Source of the DNA: Peltaster fructicola
Taxonomy: Eukaryota > Ascomycota > Dothideomycetes
DNA length: 64,000 nt
Direction: 5' to 3'
NCBI GenBank assembly: GCA_001592805.2
Contig: CP051142.1
Coordinates: 744,001 to 808,000 of the forward strand
Positions within the stretch are counted from its first letter, which is position 1. Each line of letters opens with the position of its first letter. The notes under the pieces are model-generated. The model had not been told where the DNA came from. It did no database searches and saw nothing but the letters and a program-made list of their open reading frames with translations. This document shows positions 32,698 to 44,219 of this stretch, one piece after another. Position numbers and translations under genes: made by a program.

Positions 32698-33654
32698 CTA
32701 ATCTCGCTTGCCAGGACCGAAACTGCTGTATCCATTCATGTTAGGTATGCCATAGCCTCCTAAGCCACCTCTTTCGACACCACCTAACCTGTCTTTGCCG
32801 TGGCCTCGAATGCGTCTGGGCAGCTCAACGCCTCTGAAGTATGCAATGCAAATAGCAGCCGATGCCAGAGCCGAAATCAGGCAGTAGATCAGGGTACTCA
32901 AGGTGAGATGTCCACCCATGCCAGACCAGCCGGAAGGAAGAGCGGTGTTAGGATACCATCGGACGCTGAACCTCAATGGCAGACTGTCTCCTATAATAAC
33001 GCGCGTGGGAGGATCTCTAGTGATCGAGTATGCCGTCGCAGCTGCAATCGTGCCCGGTGAGATACTCTTCGGCACAGCATGGACGAGTACATTCATGCTT
33101 GTCGATACGTGTACATGACTCTTCTGTAGTGTACCAGTCAGAGCCACCACCATCGGCGTGTACACCTCGCTGAGCGCTCCTTGGCCATCTGTTCCGTCCT
33201 TTGTGCCAGCCTCAAACTCTTTCTGTAGTGCAGACGGCGGTAGAGGCTTCGTAGGTATCCGACAGGTCAATGGCACGTCATTGTGGACGTAGAACTCGAG
33301 AAGGTGGAAGAACGGGTCGTCTACGAAGTCGATAGTGCAATTGAACTCCTTTTCCACGCCGAAGAGCAGCTCCAATGGTCGTCCTGTCTCGTTGCATGTC
33401 CAGAACGGGACATAGCTCAATCGTCCTTCCGAGTCGGTAATATGCTCGCCAGTGTCTCTGTGTTATGGTGAGCTCTCTGGCTATACTTTTGTCGCAAACG
33501 GCACTTACACTGTGCGATTGAGACACGAGACTGGAATCTTGTCGCCAACCCTGTAGCCACCGACACCGACATCTTGCGCGGTCTTCGCAGCGGCTAATGA
33601 GGCGTAGAAGGCGAGGAATAGGCGAGTAAGCAATACTAAGCGATCGAGCAGCAT
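32698..33654 (-). CDS. Single-pass secretory-pathway membrane protein, unknown function
   Basis: Exons 33654-33509 and 33457-32698 (51-nt intron) give 301 residues. The N-terminal signal sequence is LLTRLFLAFYASLAAA. The lumenal part has Cys-containing, N-glycosylatable stretches (PVSCLNRTV, FWTCNETGRPLELLF, FNCTIDFVDDPFFHLLEFY and PLTCRIPTKPLPP). One strong membrane segment lies at ~245-268 (LIYCLISALASAAICIAYF), followed by a short, basic, Gly-rich cytosolic tail. This is type I topology with an estimated 220-residue lumenal domain. The regular, non-repetitive lumenal domain suggests a conserved fungal ER/Golgi protein, but I do not recognise the family. It is convergent with RNA14, stops about 100 bp apart. 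Confidence 0.82.
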
Positions 33655-33862
33655 GTTGGAGGAAGTATGTGGATGCAAGGGCAGCTCCTTTCATGCATTT
33701 GGCTTGTCCTTAAAGTCGCCAAGGCTGGACAAGCAGAATTCCCACGACAAACGATTGCTTACACCTACTGTATACAAGTCAGACAATTAGAACAAGAGAT
33801 ACGATCGCAGGGAAACGTTGTCTGTACTATCCGGTGATACTGTATATAGCAGAGGAGTGCAT

Positions 33863-35560
33863 TTACTGCACTGCTACTACTGATCCGGACCTCATTACGT
33901 TTGCAACCTCATCATCGATCAATGGTCCTTTGTACTCACGACGTCCAACGGCCAAGTACCAAATAAAACTCAGAATGAGTACTCCACCTGTGACCACAAT
34001 GGAGTAGTTCATAGACTCGGCGTCCACTGGTGTCGCAGGAGGCCAAACGCTGAAGAAGATGACAAAGATCATGTAGCAGCAAGCGTATAGGTTGTTGAGT
34101 GTTCCAAGCAGACCAGGAATGCTCCACGGGCCCCAGATGAGAGCAGCATTTGCAACCTCGACTGTCCTGTGGTATGTAGGGACACCATCTGTCGCTTTGG
34201 CCAGATCAGAGCTCGCTGCGTCTTGTTCGCGCGTGCCGTGAGGCATCACGTTGCCCTTGATGCGGTGGTAGAGCAAGAATGCGGCCGGAACGAAGTACGA
34301 GCCGTAAAATCCGGTGATAGTCAATGATACCACGTCGTTGAAAGCCACGTCCGAGCCGATGTAGATCAGTGTCAGCAGTGCGGCCAGGATAGTGACCACG
34401 AACACCGCCACATATGGGACCTTGTATCTCTGGTCGACCCTTGAGATGAGGCGTCCGAATGGGAGTCCTCTGTCGCGAGCGAAGCTCCATGTCATGCGGG
34501 AGGCTGTCGTCGTGATACCAGTGGCACAGATCCAGGTGAGCATCAGTACGACAGCAGTCATGACAGAGGCGCCGGCTATGTTGTTAGTGCTGTCAGCAAA
34601 CACCTGAATGAAGGGGAATCCAGTTGCACTGCCAAGAACTCCGTCAAGGTCTGTGATGCAGTAGAGCACTGTGATCATCATGGCAAAGCCGACAGCACCA
34701 TTAATCAGCATCGCTCCGATGATGGCTCTTGGCAGATTCTTGGCTGGATTCGCGACCTCTTCGGCCATGTGAACGGATGCCTGTGGAGGAGGTCAGTACA
34801 GAATTGCGTCGAACTCGTTGTGACTTACATCGGCGCCCACAAAAGTGGCAACGTTGCCTAAGAAGCCTACACAGTAGGACAAGCCTTGTGTCGGCCAGCC
34901 TCCGCCATTGTTCGAGGTGAGCCAGACATCGGCATTGCTAGCTTTGGGATTGGTCATCACCAGAAGTGTAGTCAGAACCGCGATAAAGCCCACGATGTGG
35001 AACACACCCGAGAAGACCTCGAAGCGTGGCAGCCAGTGAGGAATGACCACGTTGATGAAGACACAGATGGCGATGACACCCCAGGTGAGCAAAGTTCCTT
35101 GATATGGCTCAGCATTGTAGTTGGGATAATCAAGGATTAGTACTCCTTGGAGCATGAGACCTGCGAAAAGAGTCTCGGTAGCCACGGTTGCAATCCATGC
35201 CAATGATGTGAGCCAGCCGATGAGGTAACTGGAAATCGTCTTCCATCGTGGTGGTGCGAGCATATAGACCCAGTAGTATTGTCCTCCGGCGATAGGAGCC
35301 ATGGAAGCCAGCTCGGAGATGACCATGTAGACTGACAGAGTTGAAGCCCAGGCGATCATGAAGCCATAGATGGCACCAGCTGGTCCTCCGTTGTCCAACG
35401 ACTGACTGAAAAGAGCGAGGACCGTTTCCCAGGTGATAAGCTCGCAGACCGCGAAACCGATCAAGCTGACAAGACCGAATCGACGTGTAAGAACTTGCTT
35501 CTTTCCAAGCAATGCCAGAGTGGCACTATCGGTACTGTGTAAGCTGGTGCTATCTGCCAT
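33863..35560 (-). CDS. APC-superfamily amino acid / GABA permease
   Basis: Exons 35560-34829 and 34780-33863 (48-nt intron) give 549 residues. Twelve membrane segments are evident. The substrate-loop motif FGLVSLIGFAVCELITWETV opens TM1; GGPAGAIYGFMIAW and ASMAPIAGGQYYWVYMLAPP follow, and then FVGADASVHMAEEVANPAKN in the TM6-7 loop. This is the fungal amino acid-choline transporter group, to which the yeast GABA permease Uga4 and choline permease Hnm1 belong. Substrate is undetermined (GABA, choline or other amines). The ATG at 35560 (MADSTSLHSTD) is preferred; upstream there is only a non-ATG extension. It is followed upstream by a long gene-free region. Confidence 0.92.
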
Positions 35561-36902
35561 GATTGGAGTTCTCCTCAAGGTTCAGGCTTGGCTGTTGCTT
35601 GTTGAATGTGAAATGTCGGGATGATAGGATATGATATAAGCAATGCTTCACCTGATAGCCTTGAGGAGTAGAGAGAAGAATTGAGGCACGAAAGCCATAT
35701 GATAGGGCGATTCTCAGAAAGCCGGTCTGGATTGTCTGCGAGCAGGCACAGACTCTTGTTCGCTACGCAGAGGGAAGGAGAAGTTCGAGATTGGGATGAT
35801 TTTTCTTATGCATCTCATCTCAAGCGGGGGACACGCGACAGGTGGATGACGCTAAAGGCTCGGTTTCCACGCCAAGCATGCATCTCAATGCTTCTTGCAG
35901 CATCAAGGGACTAACGTACCCGCAGAAGATCTCTTCAAAGAGTGGGATTGAATAAGAATGCAGGCGGTGTCGACGACTAGTGAAGCAGTGTGTCATTCTG
36001 TCACATACATGCCAGTCATTTGAGTGTGTCATTGACGCTGCAGTTGAGCGCGCTCCGAGGTGCTAGCCCAGGAGCAGCAGGAAGTCGTGCTGACAACCGA
36101 TACTGCGACCGCTGCTGGATATCACCAAGAATGATGCTCCAATACAAGGCTGATCTATGTCATCAAAGCTCAGCTTCTCATCAGCAGGACGGCGGAGCAC
36201 CCAGTTTCCTTGCTGTCGTAGTCGCTTCCGGATGGCCATGAATGGCTTGCAAAGCACACACACAACACACCTCGTCTAAGGCCTGGTAGGGATCCCGGCG
36301 TACTCAGCATGGCTGAATGTGTCGCTGAGCATGGGTGCAAACCATCGCGCACATCCCAGGCCGCATGATACGCTTAGAGTGGTCGCGAGCTCTGAACGAG
36401 ATAGATGGAGCTTGTTTGGTGCTCAAACACGATTGAACACATATCAGTTGCGACGTCTTGGTGAGAGACACGCTTCAGTATAGCACTGTCGACAGCTTCG
36501 AGTACGTGATGTAAGTTGAGGCGCAATACTTCTGTCTCCGGATTGTTTTGTGCGTGGTAGATGTAGTCGTTTCGGGCGCTGGTCGGTCGTAGTATTGCCT
36601 GAGCATCACATTCGAAGCATCATGCAGTTCGAAGATAGGTGTTACTGATTGTCAAGGCAGACGGACAAAGAGCCTAGCTTTGTGGCCGATCCCGGACCCT
36701 TGACATGAGTCTCGACTTCGCGTGATCATCGTCATCATCGAAACTTCTACATACAGCATTATCAGCGTCACCCAATCGCAAATTCACCTCTATACATCAC
36801 ACAGACCTCGACATCACACCCTTTTCACGAACCGAGACTCGCTACTCACGATCGAATCGACCTTTACTGAGACTGTGCCGGGCAAGCCGGCGTCAGCAGG
36901 AG
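35561..36902. other. Gene-free divergent upstream region of permease and MTM1
   Basis: 1.34 kb without a convincing reading frame on either strand. It carries the promoters of two divergent genes and a short imperfect CA-rich run near 36254-36272. Nothing else is recognised. Confidence 0.45.
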
Positions 36903-38169
36903 ATGGCAGCGCAGCACACACAAGGACAACCTCACGACCGGTTAGAAGCTCAGCAAGATGTCACGTTTGCATCATCTACTCGTCCGCTCGACGTCGAGAC
37001 CTCGATCTCCCAGAAGATGGCTTCCGCGACGATCGGTAGTGTGTTGACCTCACTTCTTGGTAAGGGACCATCATGGTATAACATAGGAGAGACTGACCAC
37101 CATAGTGACACCCTTGGACGTCGTTAGAGTACGGCTACAAGCACAACAGAGCCCGTCTCCCGCTGCCCGATTACCATCCTTTGTACAATTACCACCAAAT
37201 CTCGGTGTCAGCGCGTGCTGTCGAGAAGTGTTCTGGGTACAAAACCAATCACAATTCTGTGTCGCAGCACCTACGAGTGCATCATTCATGGGAGATGTGG
37301 CATCTGACTGTGCTGCAGAAGAGACACAAAGACGGACGTTCAATACAACGATAGACGGCCTGAGGAAGATTGCTCGAAATGAGGGACTGTCTACACTGTG
37401 GCGAGGACTGTCACCTACACTTGCAATGGCTGTCCCCGGCAATATCGTGTATTTTGCAGGATACGATTGGCTGCGAACGAGTGCGAGGAGTCCAATGAAC
37501 GGAAGAGTCAGCGATATGTATGCACCTCTGGTGGCAGGATCTGTGGCCAGAGTGGTTGCTGCTGTGGTCGTGAGCCCTATCGAGATGCTAAGAACGAGGA
37601 TGCAAGCGGCACAGACCACGGAAAAGAATGTATTACGTGCGACACTTGGTGGACTGCGAGAGATGGTGACAACACAGGGATATCACTCGTTATGGCGTGG
37701 TCTCACGTTGACCTTCTGGCGGGATGTCCCTTTCTCGGCCCTGTACTGGTGGGGCTACGAATATGGTCGCGAGAGGCTGCGAGAAGCAAGACGACCTTTA
37801 CAAGGACTCGGAATAACAGCTGACCAGGCCGAGCTCTCACACAGTGCTGTTCTGGTCGACTCGTTCACCGCAGGAGCTGCCTCTGGCGCCATTGCAGCTC
37901 TCGTGACTACACCATTTGATGTCGGCAAGACGAGACAACAAACCGTGCTCTATAGCGGCGCGAAAGCAAAGAACCTGCCGGAGAACCAACTCATGCCAAA
38001 GTTTCTGTGGCACATCTACAAGACTGAAGGAGTGTCAGGCCTTTTCAAAGGATGGTCCGCACGATGCTTGAAGGTTGCTCCAGCATGTGCTATCATGATC
38101 AGCAGCTACGAGATCGGCAAGAAGATGGCCGTCATGGTCAACGAACGGCGTGACGATGAGCTACCTTGA
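36903..38169 (+). CDS. MTM1: Mitochondrial carrier, MTM1 / SLC25A39-40 type
   Basis: Exons 36903-37059 and 37106-38169 (46-nt intron, gactgacc branch) give 406 residues. Three carrier signatures are visible: VTPLDVVRVRLQ, VSPIEMLRTRMQ and TTPFDVGKTRQQ. The partner motifs are LWRGLSPTLAMAVPG, LWRGLTLTFWRDVPF and LFKGWSARCLKVAPA. The long loop after the first signature, with NLGVSACCREVFW, FCVAAP and DCAAEETQRRTF, is characteristic of the SLC25A39/40 group. Mammalian SLC25A39 imports glutathione into mitochondria, and yeast Mtm1 affects Mn-superoxide dismutase and Fe-S metabolism. The conserved loop cysteines are kept. The ~40-residue Ser/Thr-containing N-terminus is longer than in yeast. Confidence 0.93.
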
Positions 38170-40304
38170 AAGAGCGGTCAATCGGCATGACGACAATGCT
38201 ATATCATCCAAGATCAATCACGGCAACGACAGTGCCATATCTGCGAAGGTCGATCTCTACGACCACGACGCAATGATGTTGAGTCCGGCACCGCATCATA
38301 CCTGCAACGGCATCATGTCTGGCGAGGGCTGATCAGAGCGTCATAGGAGCTACACCTGCTAGAGAAGCAGCATGGGATCGCACAGATCCTGCATATACTG
38401 TGCAGCCGCATGGTTCTTGTACTACACTAGTCGACGAACAGGCTTCGAGGAGTCTCAATCGACAATGGCAGCCAAGACTATTCGATAGTCATAGCAAGTA
38501 ATTCACTACACCCTCACCTACCGACTGAGACAGCGATCGTGCCGGTGCCGTAGCCTTGGATCGATCGTAGTTGTTAACTGAGATAGATGCCTGTCGCAAA
38601 TGACATTGAGATCAAGATAGACTCTGTCACCTCAAAGCTACCGACAGTCTGGAAGCATGAAGTCAAGGTTATGCTGGCGCCGCACAGCAGGTCACATACA
38701 GAGCCGCAAAAGCGATCGCAAGGTCGATCTTGATGTCAACCCTGACCCTTCCATCTAGACCCTCGCCCAATGATGTCTCCGTCGTTGCCCATATGCTGAT
38801 CATCTAGCACGAAGACGGTAAAAGGAAAATTCACGCTCGTTGCTTTTCAGATGACGAGTCCAGCCTCGATGTGAGTCGTCATCCCCATCGAATGTCTCTC
38901 ATGACGGTACAAACGGCAGTAGTAGATTTGACATGGTCTGAGCATGCGTTATTCGTGTCGACAGATCAGCCACCACGCCCGGTAGTCTTCGACGCGATCA
39001 TCCATGTGGCACGCCACACGTTGCGCCTATGTGTCGAAAGCGTCAGCATCGCCTATCCCTAGCCCTGCGAGAGGCCGGCTCGAGCGTTCGCCTGGACAGC
39101 AAGCCCTTGTAGTTGAGCATGGCTGCATGGAAGAAATCCTCGCCCTAGAAATGGTGGCAGCGCCGATGCGAGACCAGGGTGGTAGCCAGCCAGCAAGCGT
39201 ACATCGCCATGCGAGCGTGGAATCTATCGACCTACGGTTTCCGTGTGCAGCGGTTGTGCCCGATGGAAGGGTCTTCGTGCCTGTGACGCCTCTGATCTGC
39301 CGGCACGTGTATCGTTCGCGAGCTGTGATTGGTGGACCGTACCTCATCTCCTGGCAATGCAAGTCTGGCTTCTGTTTTTCTTGCTCGTGTGCTTGTGGAT
39401 CATGCTGGAGAGTCAGTCTCCCCACTCCTCTATACACACTATTATCTCAGTGCTGCCGTAAATGTGGCAGCGATGATGAATTGTAATTGCTTTGGTCTCG
39501 AACTGTCCGAGATGTGAGCGACGTGGACGAGACGGGAGCATCGAAATGAACGAGAATTTTGACCCGTGTGGCAGAGGCATGTCGATCGTGAAGCAATCCT
39601 TGCACTGTAGGCTGAGCAGCGATATACGTCCCACGAAGATGGTTGCAAATTAGCGAGAGGCGTTCACGCAGCAACGATCATTTCTGTACATCTCGTCCGA
39701 GCCAGTCAGTGGTAGGAGTGTGAAAGTGTGGTTGCGCGCTTCTCAGCTCACATGTCGCAGCTGTGTCAAAAATGTCATCCTCATGCTGTGGTGATCGCCA
39801 GATCGTGTAGATACCACGGTCGCGATGCTGAGCGTGCCCAGTAATGCTTCGATGGCCATCCAGCCATGGCGTAGGTCATTTCAAAAAGCAAGCCTTTCTG
39901 GCTAAGAACTCGTGGGCGCCAGAACCGCAAAGCTTCCATGTCTTTTCCGCCAAATCGATCTGATGTAGCCGACTATCCCAGCTTGGCGGCATGATGTTAG
40001 GATGTGCATGCGCAAAATGGCGGCTGCGATTGGTGCTGCGATGTGTTCTTTTGCAGCTAGTCAACGCCGGACACAGCAATTTTGGGCCATCGACTAAGGC
40101 CCACTAGCGTGCAATCTGGAAGTCCTCAGCAGCAGCTTCAGAAGCAATGCGACAACACCGCTCCTCATTGGATCCTCCTGCAGGCCAGGTCAGTGGCACG
40201 ACCAGATTAAAAAGCACAGCTCCCAAGTATTCTCCCTTTCCTCTTTCGCGCATCTCTTCCCTATCCTTCAACCACCCTTCTGTAGTGACAGACATCTGCT
40301 CGAG
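38170..40304. other. Large gene-free region upstream of PHO84-like gene
   Basis: 2.1 kb with no supportable gene. The longest frame, 39004-39486 plus, has a Cys/Pro/Arg composition typical of chance and no motif. Directly after the MTM1 stop, 38186-38254 holds two imperfect 33-36-base direct repeats. A CACGTG at 39304-39309, about 1 kb before the phosphate transporter start, is a candidate Pho4-type site. The last ~120 bases before 40305 are C/T-rich, fitting a strongly expressed fungal promoter. Confidence 0.45.
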
Positions 40305-42224
40305 ATGGCAGCACGCACAGCTGGAGGCAACTCTGCCTTCCACAACTTCCACAACGACTATGCACACATCGCAGATCCAAATGAGCGTCGTCGTCTCGCT
40401 CTGGCCGAGGTCGACAAGGCACCATTTGGTTGGTACCACGTTCGTGCCATTGTTGTCGCTGGTATCGGTTTCTTCACCGACGCCTACGACATCTTCGCCA
40501 TTGGTCTCGTCACAGCTATGATGGGCATAGTTTTCTACCAGAACGGTCTCATCCCATCCGACGCTGAGACTGCCATCAAGATCTCTACTTCTTGCGGAAC
40601 TGTTATCGGTACGTACAGGACACAAATCGCGAAATAGCAGCCGCGGCAGAGGCAGGGACAGCAGCTAACACTCGCGCAGGTCAGGTTGGCTTCGGTACTC
40701 TTGCTGATATCGTTGGACGTAAGAGGATGTATGGTCTTGAGTTGATCATCATCATCTTCGCAACTCTCGCTCAGGCTCTTTCTTCCCCATCTCCAGCCAT
40801 CACATTCACTGGTATCATATTCTTCTGGCGAACACTCATGGGTATCGGTATCGGTGGTGGTGAGTTAGCATACGAAGACAGAAAGTTGCGCCAAGCTTAC
40901 AACCCATACAGACTACCCACTCTCATCCATCATCACATCTGAGTTCGCAACCACCAAGTGGCGAGGAGCCATGATGGGATCCGTCTTCGCCATGCAGGGT
41001 ATCGGTCAATTCGCTGCCGGTATCATGGTCCTCATTGTCACTGCTGGTTTCCAGAACTCCCTTAGCTTGGCGACTGGTTCAAGCACCAACAACGTCTACA
41101 CTGCTTGCAGCAACACCTACGCTTGCAGGGAGGCTGTTGACAAGATGTGGCGTGTAGTCATTGGATTCGGTGCTGTCCCAGGTTGCATCGCCCTCTACTA
41201 CCGTTTGACCATCCCAGAGACTCCTCGTTACACCTTCGATGTCTCTCGTGACGTTGTCAAGGGAGGTTCCGACGTCAAGGCATACCTGTCCAGCAAGCCA
41301 GAGGGTGTCCCAGATGAGGTCACCCGAGTTCAGGCCATGCGTGAGGCTGCTCCCCAGCTCGAGATTCCAAAGGCTTCATGGGCAGACTTCTTCCGTCACT
41401 ACTCCCAGTGGAAGTATGGCAAGGTCCTTCTCGGAACTGCAGGTTCCTGGTTCTTCTTGGACGTCGCCTTCTACGGTGTCGGTCTCAACAACGGTACCAT
41501 TCTTACTGCCATCAACTTCTCTGGTGGAGGAAACGCTTACCAGGTCTTCTACAATACTGCCGTTGGTAACCTCATCTTGGTTGTCGCAGGTGCCATTCCA
41601 GGATACTGGGTCACAGTCGCTCTCTGTGACACCATCGGACGTAAGCCAATTCAGCTCATGGGTTTCACCCTCCTCACTGTCTTCTTCTGCATCTGGGGTT
41701 TCGCATACTACCAGATCTCAGCTGGCGGAAAGCTCGCTCTTTTCGTGCTGTGCAACTTCTTCTTCAACTTCGGTCCAAACGCAACCACTTTCATCGTGCC
41801 TGGAGAGTGCTTCCCAACAAGATACCGATCTACCTCTCACGGTCTCTCAGCTGCCTCTGGAAAGGTCGGCGCCATCATTGCACAGGCTCTCATCGGTCCT
41901 CTCCGTACTCGTGGCTACGTTGCTGGTGCCTCTGACACTTCCCCATGGCTCAACCACGTCTTGGAGATCTTCGCTCTTTTCATGCTTTTGGGTATCTTCA
42001 CTACCCTCCTCATTCCAGAGACCAAGCGTAAGACGCTCGAGCAGCTCGCTGGTGAGGTTCCAGTAAGTTCACATCTTCTGTCGACGCTTCATACATTTGC
42101 TAACTCTGCACAGGGCACCCCAGAGTACGACCCAAGACTCTCTGGACGACCGGACTACATGCCAGAGCAGCAGCGCAAGACCTCTGACCCTTCTGAGGAG
42201 GTTGCTGCTGGCGAGAAGGCTTAA
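40305..42224 (+). CDS. PHO84: PHO84-type inorganic phosphate:H+ symporter
   Basis: Exons 40305-40608, 40680-40859, 40912-42062 and 42114-42224 (introns 71, 52, 51 nt) give 581 residues. This is an MFS protein of the phosphate:H+ symporter family. TM1 reads AIVVAGIGFFTDAYDIFAIG; then VGFGTLADIVGRKRMYGLEL, the signature GGDYPLSSIITSEFA, WRVVIGFGAVPG and the phosphate-site region NATTFIVPGECFPTRYRSTSH. The central cytosolic loop is short and the C-tail Lys/Glu/Ser-rich. It imports phosphate at the plasma membrane. Codon use is clearly more C-ending (TTC, ATC, CTC) than in the neighbours, suggesting high expression. The third intron is a multiple of three with no stop and could be read through. 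Confidence 0.95.
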
Positions 42225-42408
42225 ATGGTCATATATACCTAGATTTAACTCGTTGGCCTACTTCTCTAGTTGTCAATATTCCCCCGGTAGCGTATAAACT
42301 GTAATTCAGTCATTCACTTGATTGCTTCTGATCGTGTTCTGCTCATCCATCATTCTCTCATTACGCATAACTCGTAATTCCATGCTGCTGCATCTACTCC
42401 TTCTCATC

Positions 42409-43119
42409 TCATCCTTCCAGGCTAGCGATCTTTTGCTGTAGTCTTTGCTTCCTCCCTGCATGCCATGCACGATCTGCCGCTTCTATCTTGCCTCCGAGCA
42501 CGACTGTGTTCGATGGGTTCAGCAGGAGGATGCCTCTGGCTACGACAATGTTCTTCAGCGATAGCTTCAGCCCTATGGCGCATCCAAGCTCGATCTTGGC
42601 TATTGGTTGCATCTGAAAAGCGTACACCTTCGTGCCAGCTGCGTCTTGTAACGTCAGCTTGTGCGGGCCTCTGGACTTTGTCGTTGCCGCTTCGCCATTC
42701 TCGTCGGGCAACGTGCGAATGACTTGGTTGCCTCTTGTGGTTTCTCCTCGTTCTTGTGACTCAATGGTCTCGATCTGGCTCCAAGCACTGCTTCCAATAT
42801 CCTCAATGTCGAGAAGCTGCACAATGATTGGACCAGGAACCTGTAACTCGACAATACTGGATTGAGCAACTTGTGCCGGCAACAGGCTGCTTGGAGATCT
42901 CTGTGTCGAGACGGTCAAATCTGTGGTGAGAAGCCTGTACAATGCTGTTTGTTGCAGTGATGACAATGGCACGCTACTGCGTGGTTGTTGTAGAAAGTCG
43001 TCCAACCATGCTGAGGTAGGTACCAGACATTTGGTGGCCAGGAAGTTGACCACAGCGTCTTTCTGATCAGAGCGCTGTGTAGCAACAGGTTCGCTCATGA
43101 TCTGACGTTGAGTTGCCAT
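42409..43119 (-). CDS. RMI1: RMI1, RecQ-mediated genome instability protein 1
   Basis: Intronless, 236 residues from the ATG at 43119 (MATQRQIMSEP). A second Met seven codons on, or one 12 codons upstream, are alternatives. The N-terminal helical part reads CLVPTSAWLDDFLQQPR, then LSSLQQTALYRLLTTDL. The OB-fold contains VPGPIIVQLLDIEDIGSSAW, LTLQDAAGTKVYAFQMQPIA and GLKLSLKNIVVARGILLLNP. This matches Rmi1, which binds Top3 and the RecQ helicase (Sgs1/BLM) to dissolve double Holliday junctions. Length is close to yeast Rmi1 (241). Its start lies 128 bp from the divergent VPS51 start. Confidence 0.88.
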   Translation of the reverse strand: MATQRQIMSEPVATQRSDQKDAVVNFLATKCLVPTSAWLDDFLQQPRSSVPLSSLQQTALYRLLTTDLTVSTQRSPSSLLPAQVAQSSIVELQVPGPIIVQLLDIEDIGSSAWSQIETIESQERGETTRGNQVIRTLPDENGEAATTKSRGPHKLTLQDAAGTKVYAFQMQPIAKIELGCAIGLKLSLKNIVVARGILLLNPSNTVVLGGKIEAADRAWHAGRKQRLQQKIASLEG

Positions 43120-43247
43120 TGCGTCGTGTTTGACGCGTCGCGTCGCAAACTGCATGCACTTTATGCTCTCGGCTTACTCAGATGGGTTATCCGTGACGAC
43201 AGCTTTCCTAGCAGCGCCAGCATGAAGACTCCTTGTCGGAACATCCA

Positions 43248-43997
43248 ATGTCTACGATCGCCTCTCCTCGTCAGTCTCTCACCATCTCGTCTCGTCGTAC
43301 ATCGACAGATACAATCGCAAGGTCGGTATCGACTTCTCGAACTCCTCTTCCACCCACAGGTAGCCTTCGTCGCAACCGAGCAGCCCTTCGAGACTACTAT
43401 GGCCTGAAAGCAGCACAGCAAGAGGATGACTATCCCCCACCATTACCAGCAGAAGTTGAGGAGATCAGCGTAATCGATGGTGAAGGCTTCGATGCTGAGG
43501 AGTACGTCAAAGAGCTACTCGCGAATGAGAGTCTAGAGAGTATATTGCGAACGGAGGCTTCCTTGATCAGCGAGACCAGGACTCTTGATGGCGAGAAGAA
43601 GTCGTTGGTGTATGACAATTACTCGAAATTGATCGCAGCCACCGAGACTATCCGCAAGATGCGCACCAACATGGATCCTCTTGCGCCTACCACTTCGACT
43701 CTTACACCTGCGATCAGTCACATTGCAGCTACGGCTACAGCGCTTTCGGAGAGCATTCGAAGTCAACATGGTACATTCATGGACAGCGATGCATCCAGAA
43801 AGGCGGCAGAACAGAAGACGGTGCGATGGGTTCTCGCCGCGCCCGAGCGTATCAAAGCTCTGGTTCTTGCTGGTCAACGAGAAGGTGCGGAAGCTCAATG
43901 GATACAGGTCGAGACTCTGCTGAACAAGTGGTCAGCCGTCACTGGTGTCGAGCGTGTCCGGGCCGCCTGCCAAGAAGCACTTGCGGTCAAAGGTTGA
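43248..43997 (+). CDS. VPS51: VPS51, GARP tethering complex subunit
   Basis: Intronless, 249 residues starting at the first ATG in frame (MSTIASPRQSLTISSRRTST). The conserved Vps51 core is RNRAALRDYYGLKAA, then GFDAEEYVKELLANESLESI, EASLISETRTLDGEKKSLVY and NYSKLIAATETIRKMRTNMD. The N-terminal ~45 residues are Ser/Thr/Arg-rich and disordered. In yeast, Vps51 links the GARP complex to the SNARE Tlg1 for endosome-to-Golgi retrograde traffic. Length is nearer to fungal Vps51 (164-250) than to the long animal form. An out-of-frame upstream ATG at 43222 could dampen translation. Confidence 0.9.
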   Translation: MSTIASPRQSLTISSRRTSTDTIARSVSTSRTPLPPTGSLRRNRAALRDYYGLKAAQQEDDYPPPLPAEVEEISVIDGEGFDAEEYVKELLANESLESILRTEASLISETRTLDGEKKSLVYDNYSKLIAATETIRKMRTNMDPLAPTTSTLTPAISHIAATATALSESIRSQHGTFMDSDASRKAAEQKTVRWVLAAPERIKALVLAGQREGAEAQWIQVETLLNKWSAVTGVERVRAACQEALAVKG

Positions 43998-44219
43998 GCT
44001 GAATGCTTACGCCTCAGCATACCGTTGGTGTCCCCTTCGACCAGGAGCCTAGATGAATTCGACTTTGCAATCGTCCGACAAGAGCTGATATAGCTTGTTG
44101 CACATCTCTACTATCATGCTATACATCATTTCTGTCGTGGCTTCGATCTATCAAGCCTGTCAATATTGCAACACCCACCAACGCCATCGCTAGAATAGAA
44201 CACAGCAGTCTCTAGTATC

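Noticed and set aside
39304-39309. CACGTG as a PHO regulatory site
   Set aside because: A single palindrome about 1 kb from the phosphate transporter start is expected by chance; noted only as a candidate.
39004-39486. 160-codon plus-strand ORF
   Set aside because: Cys/Pro/Arg-rich with no motif, and other frames are equally open; treated as chance.
41239-42066. 275-codon plus-strand ORF, Ser/Thr-rich
   Set aside because: Alternate-frame shadow of the strongly codon-biased PHO84-like gene.
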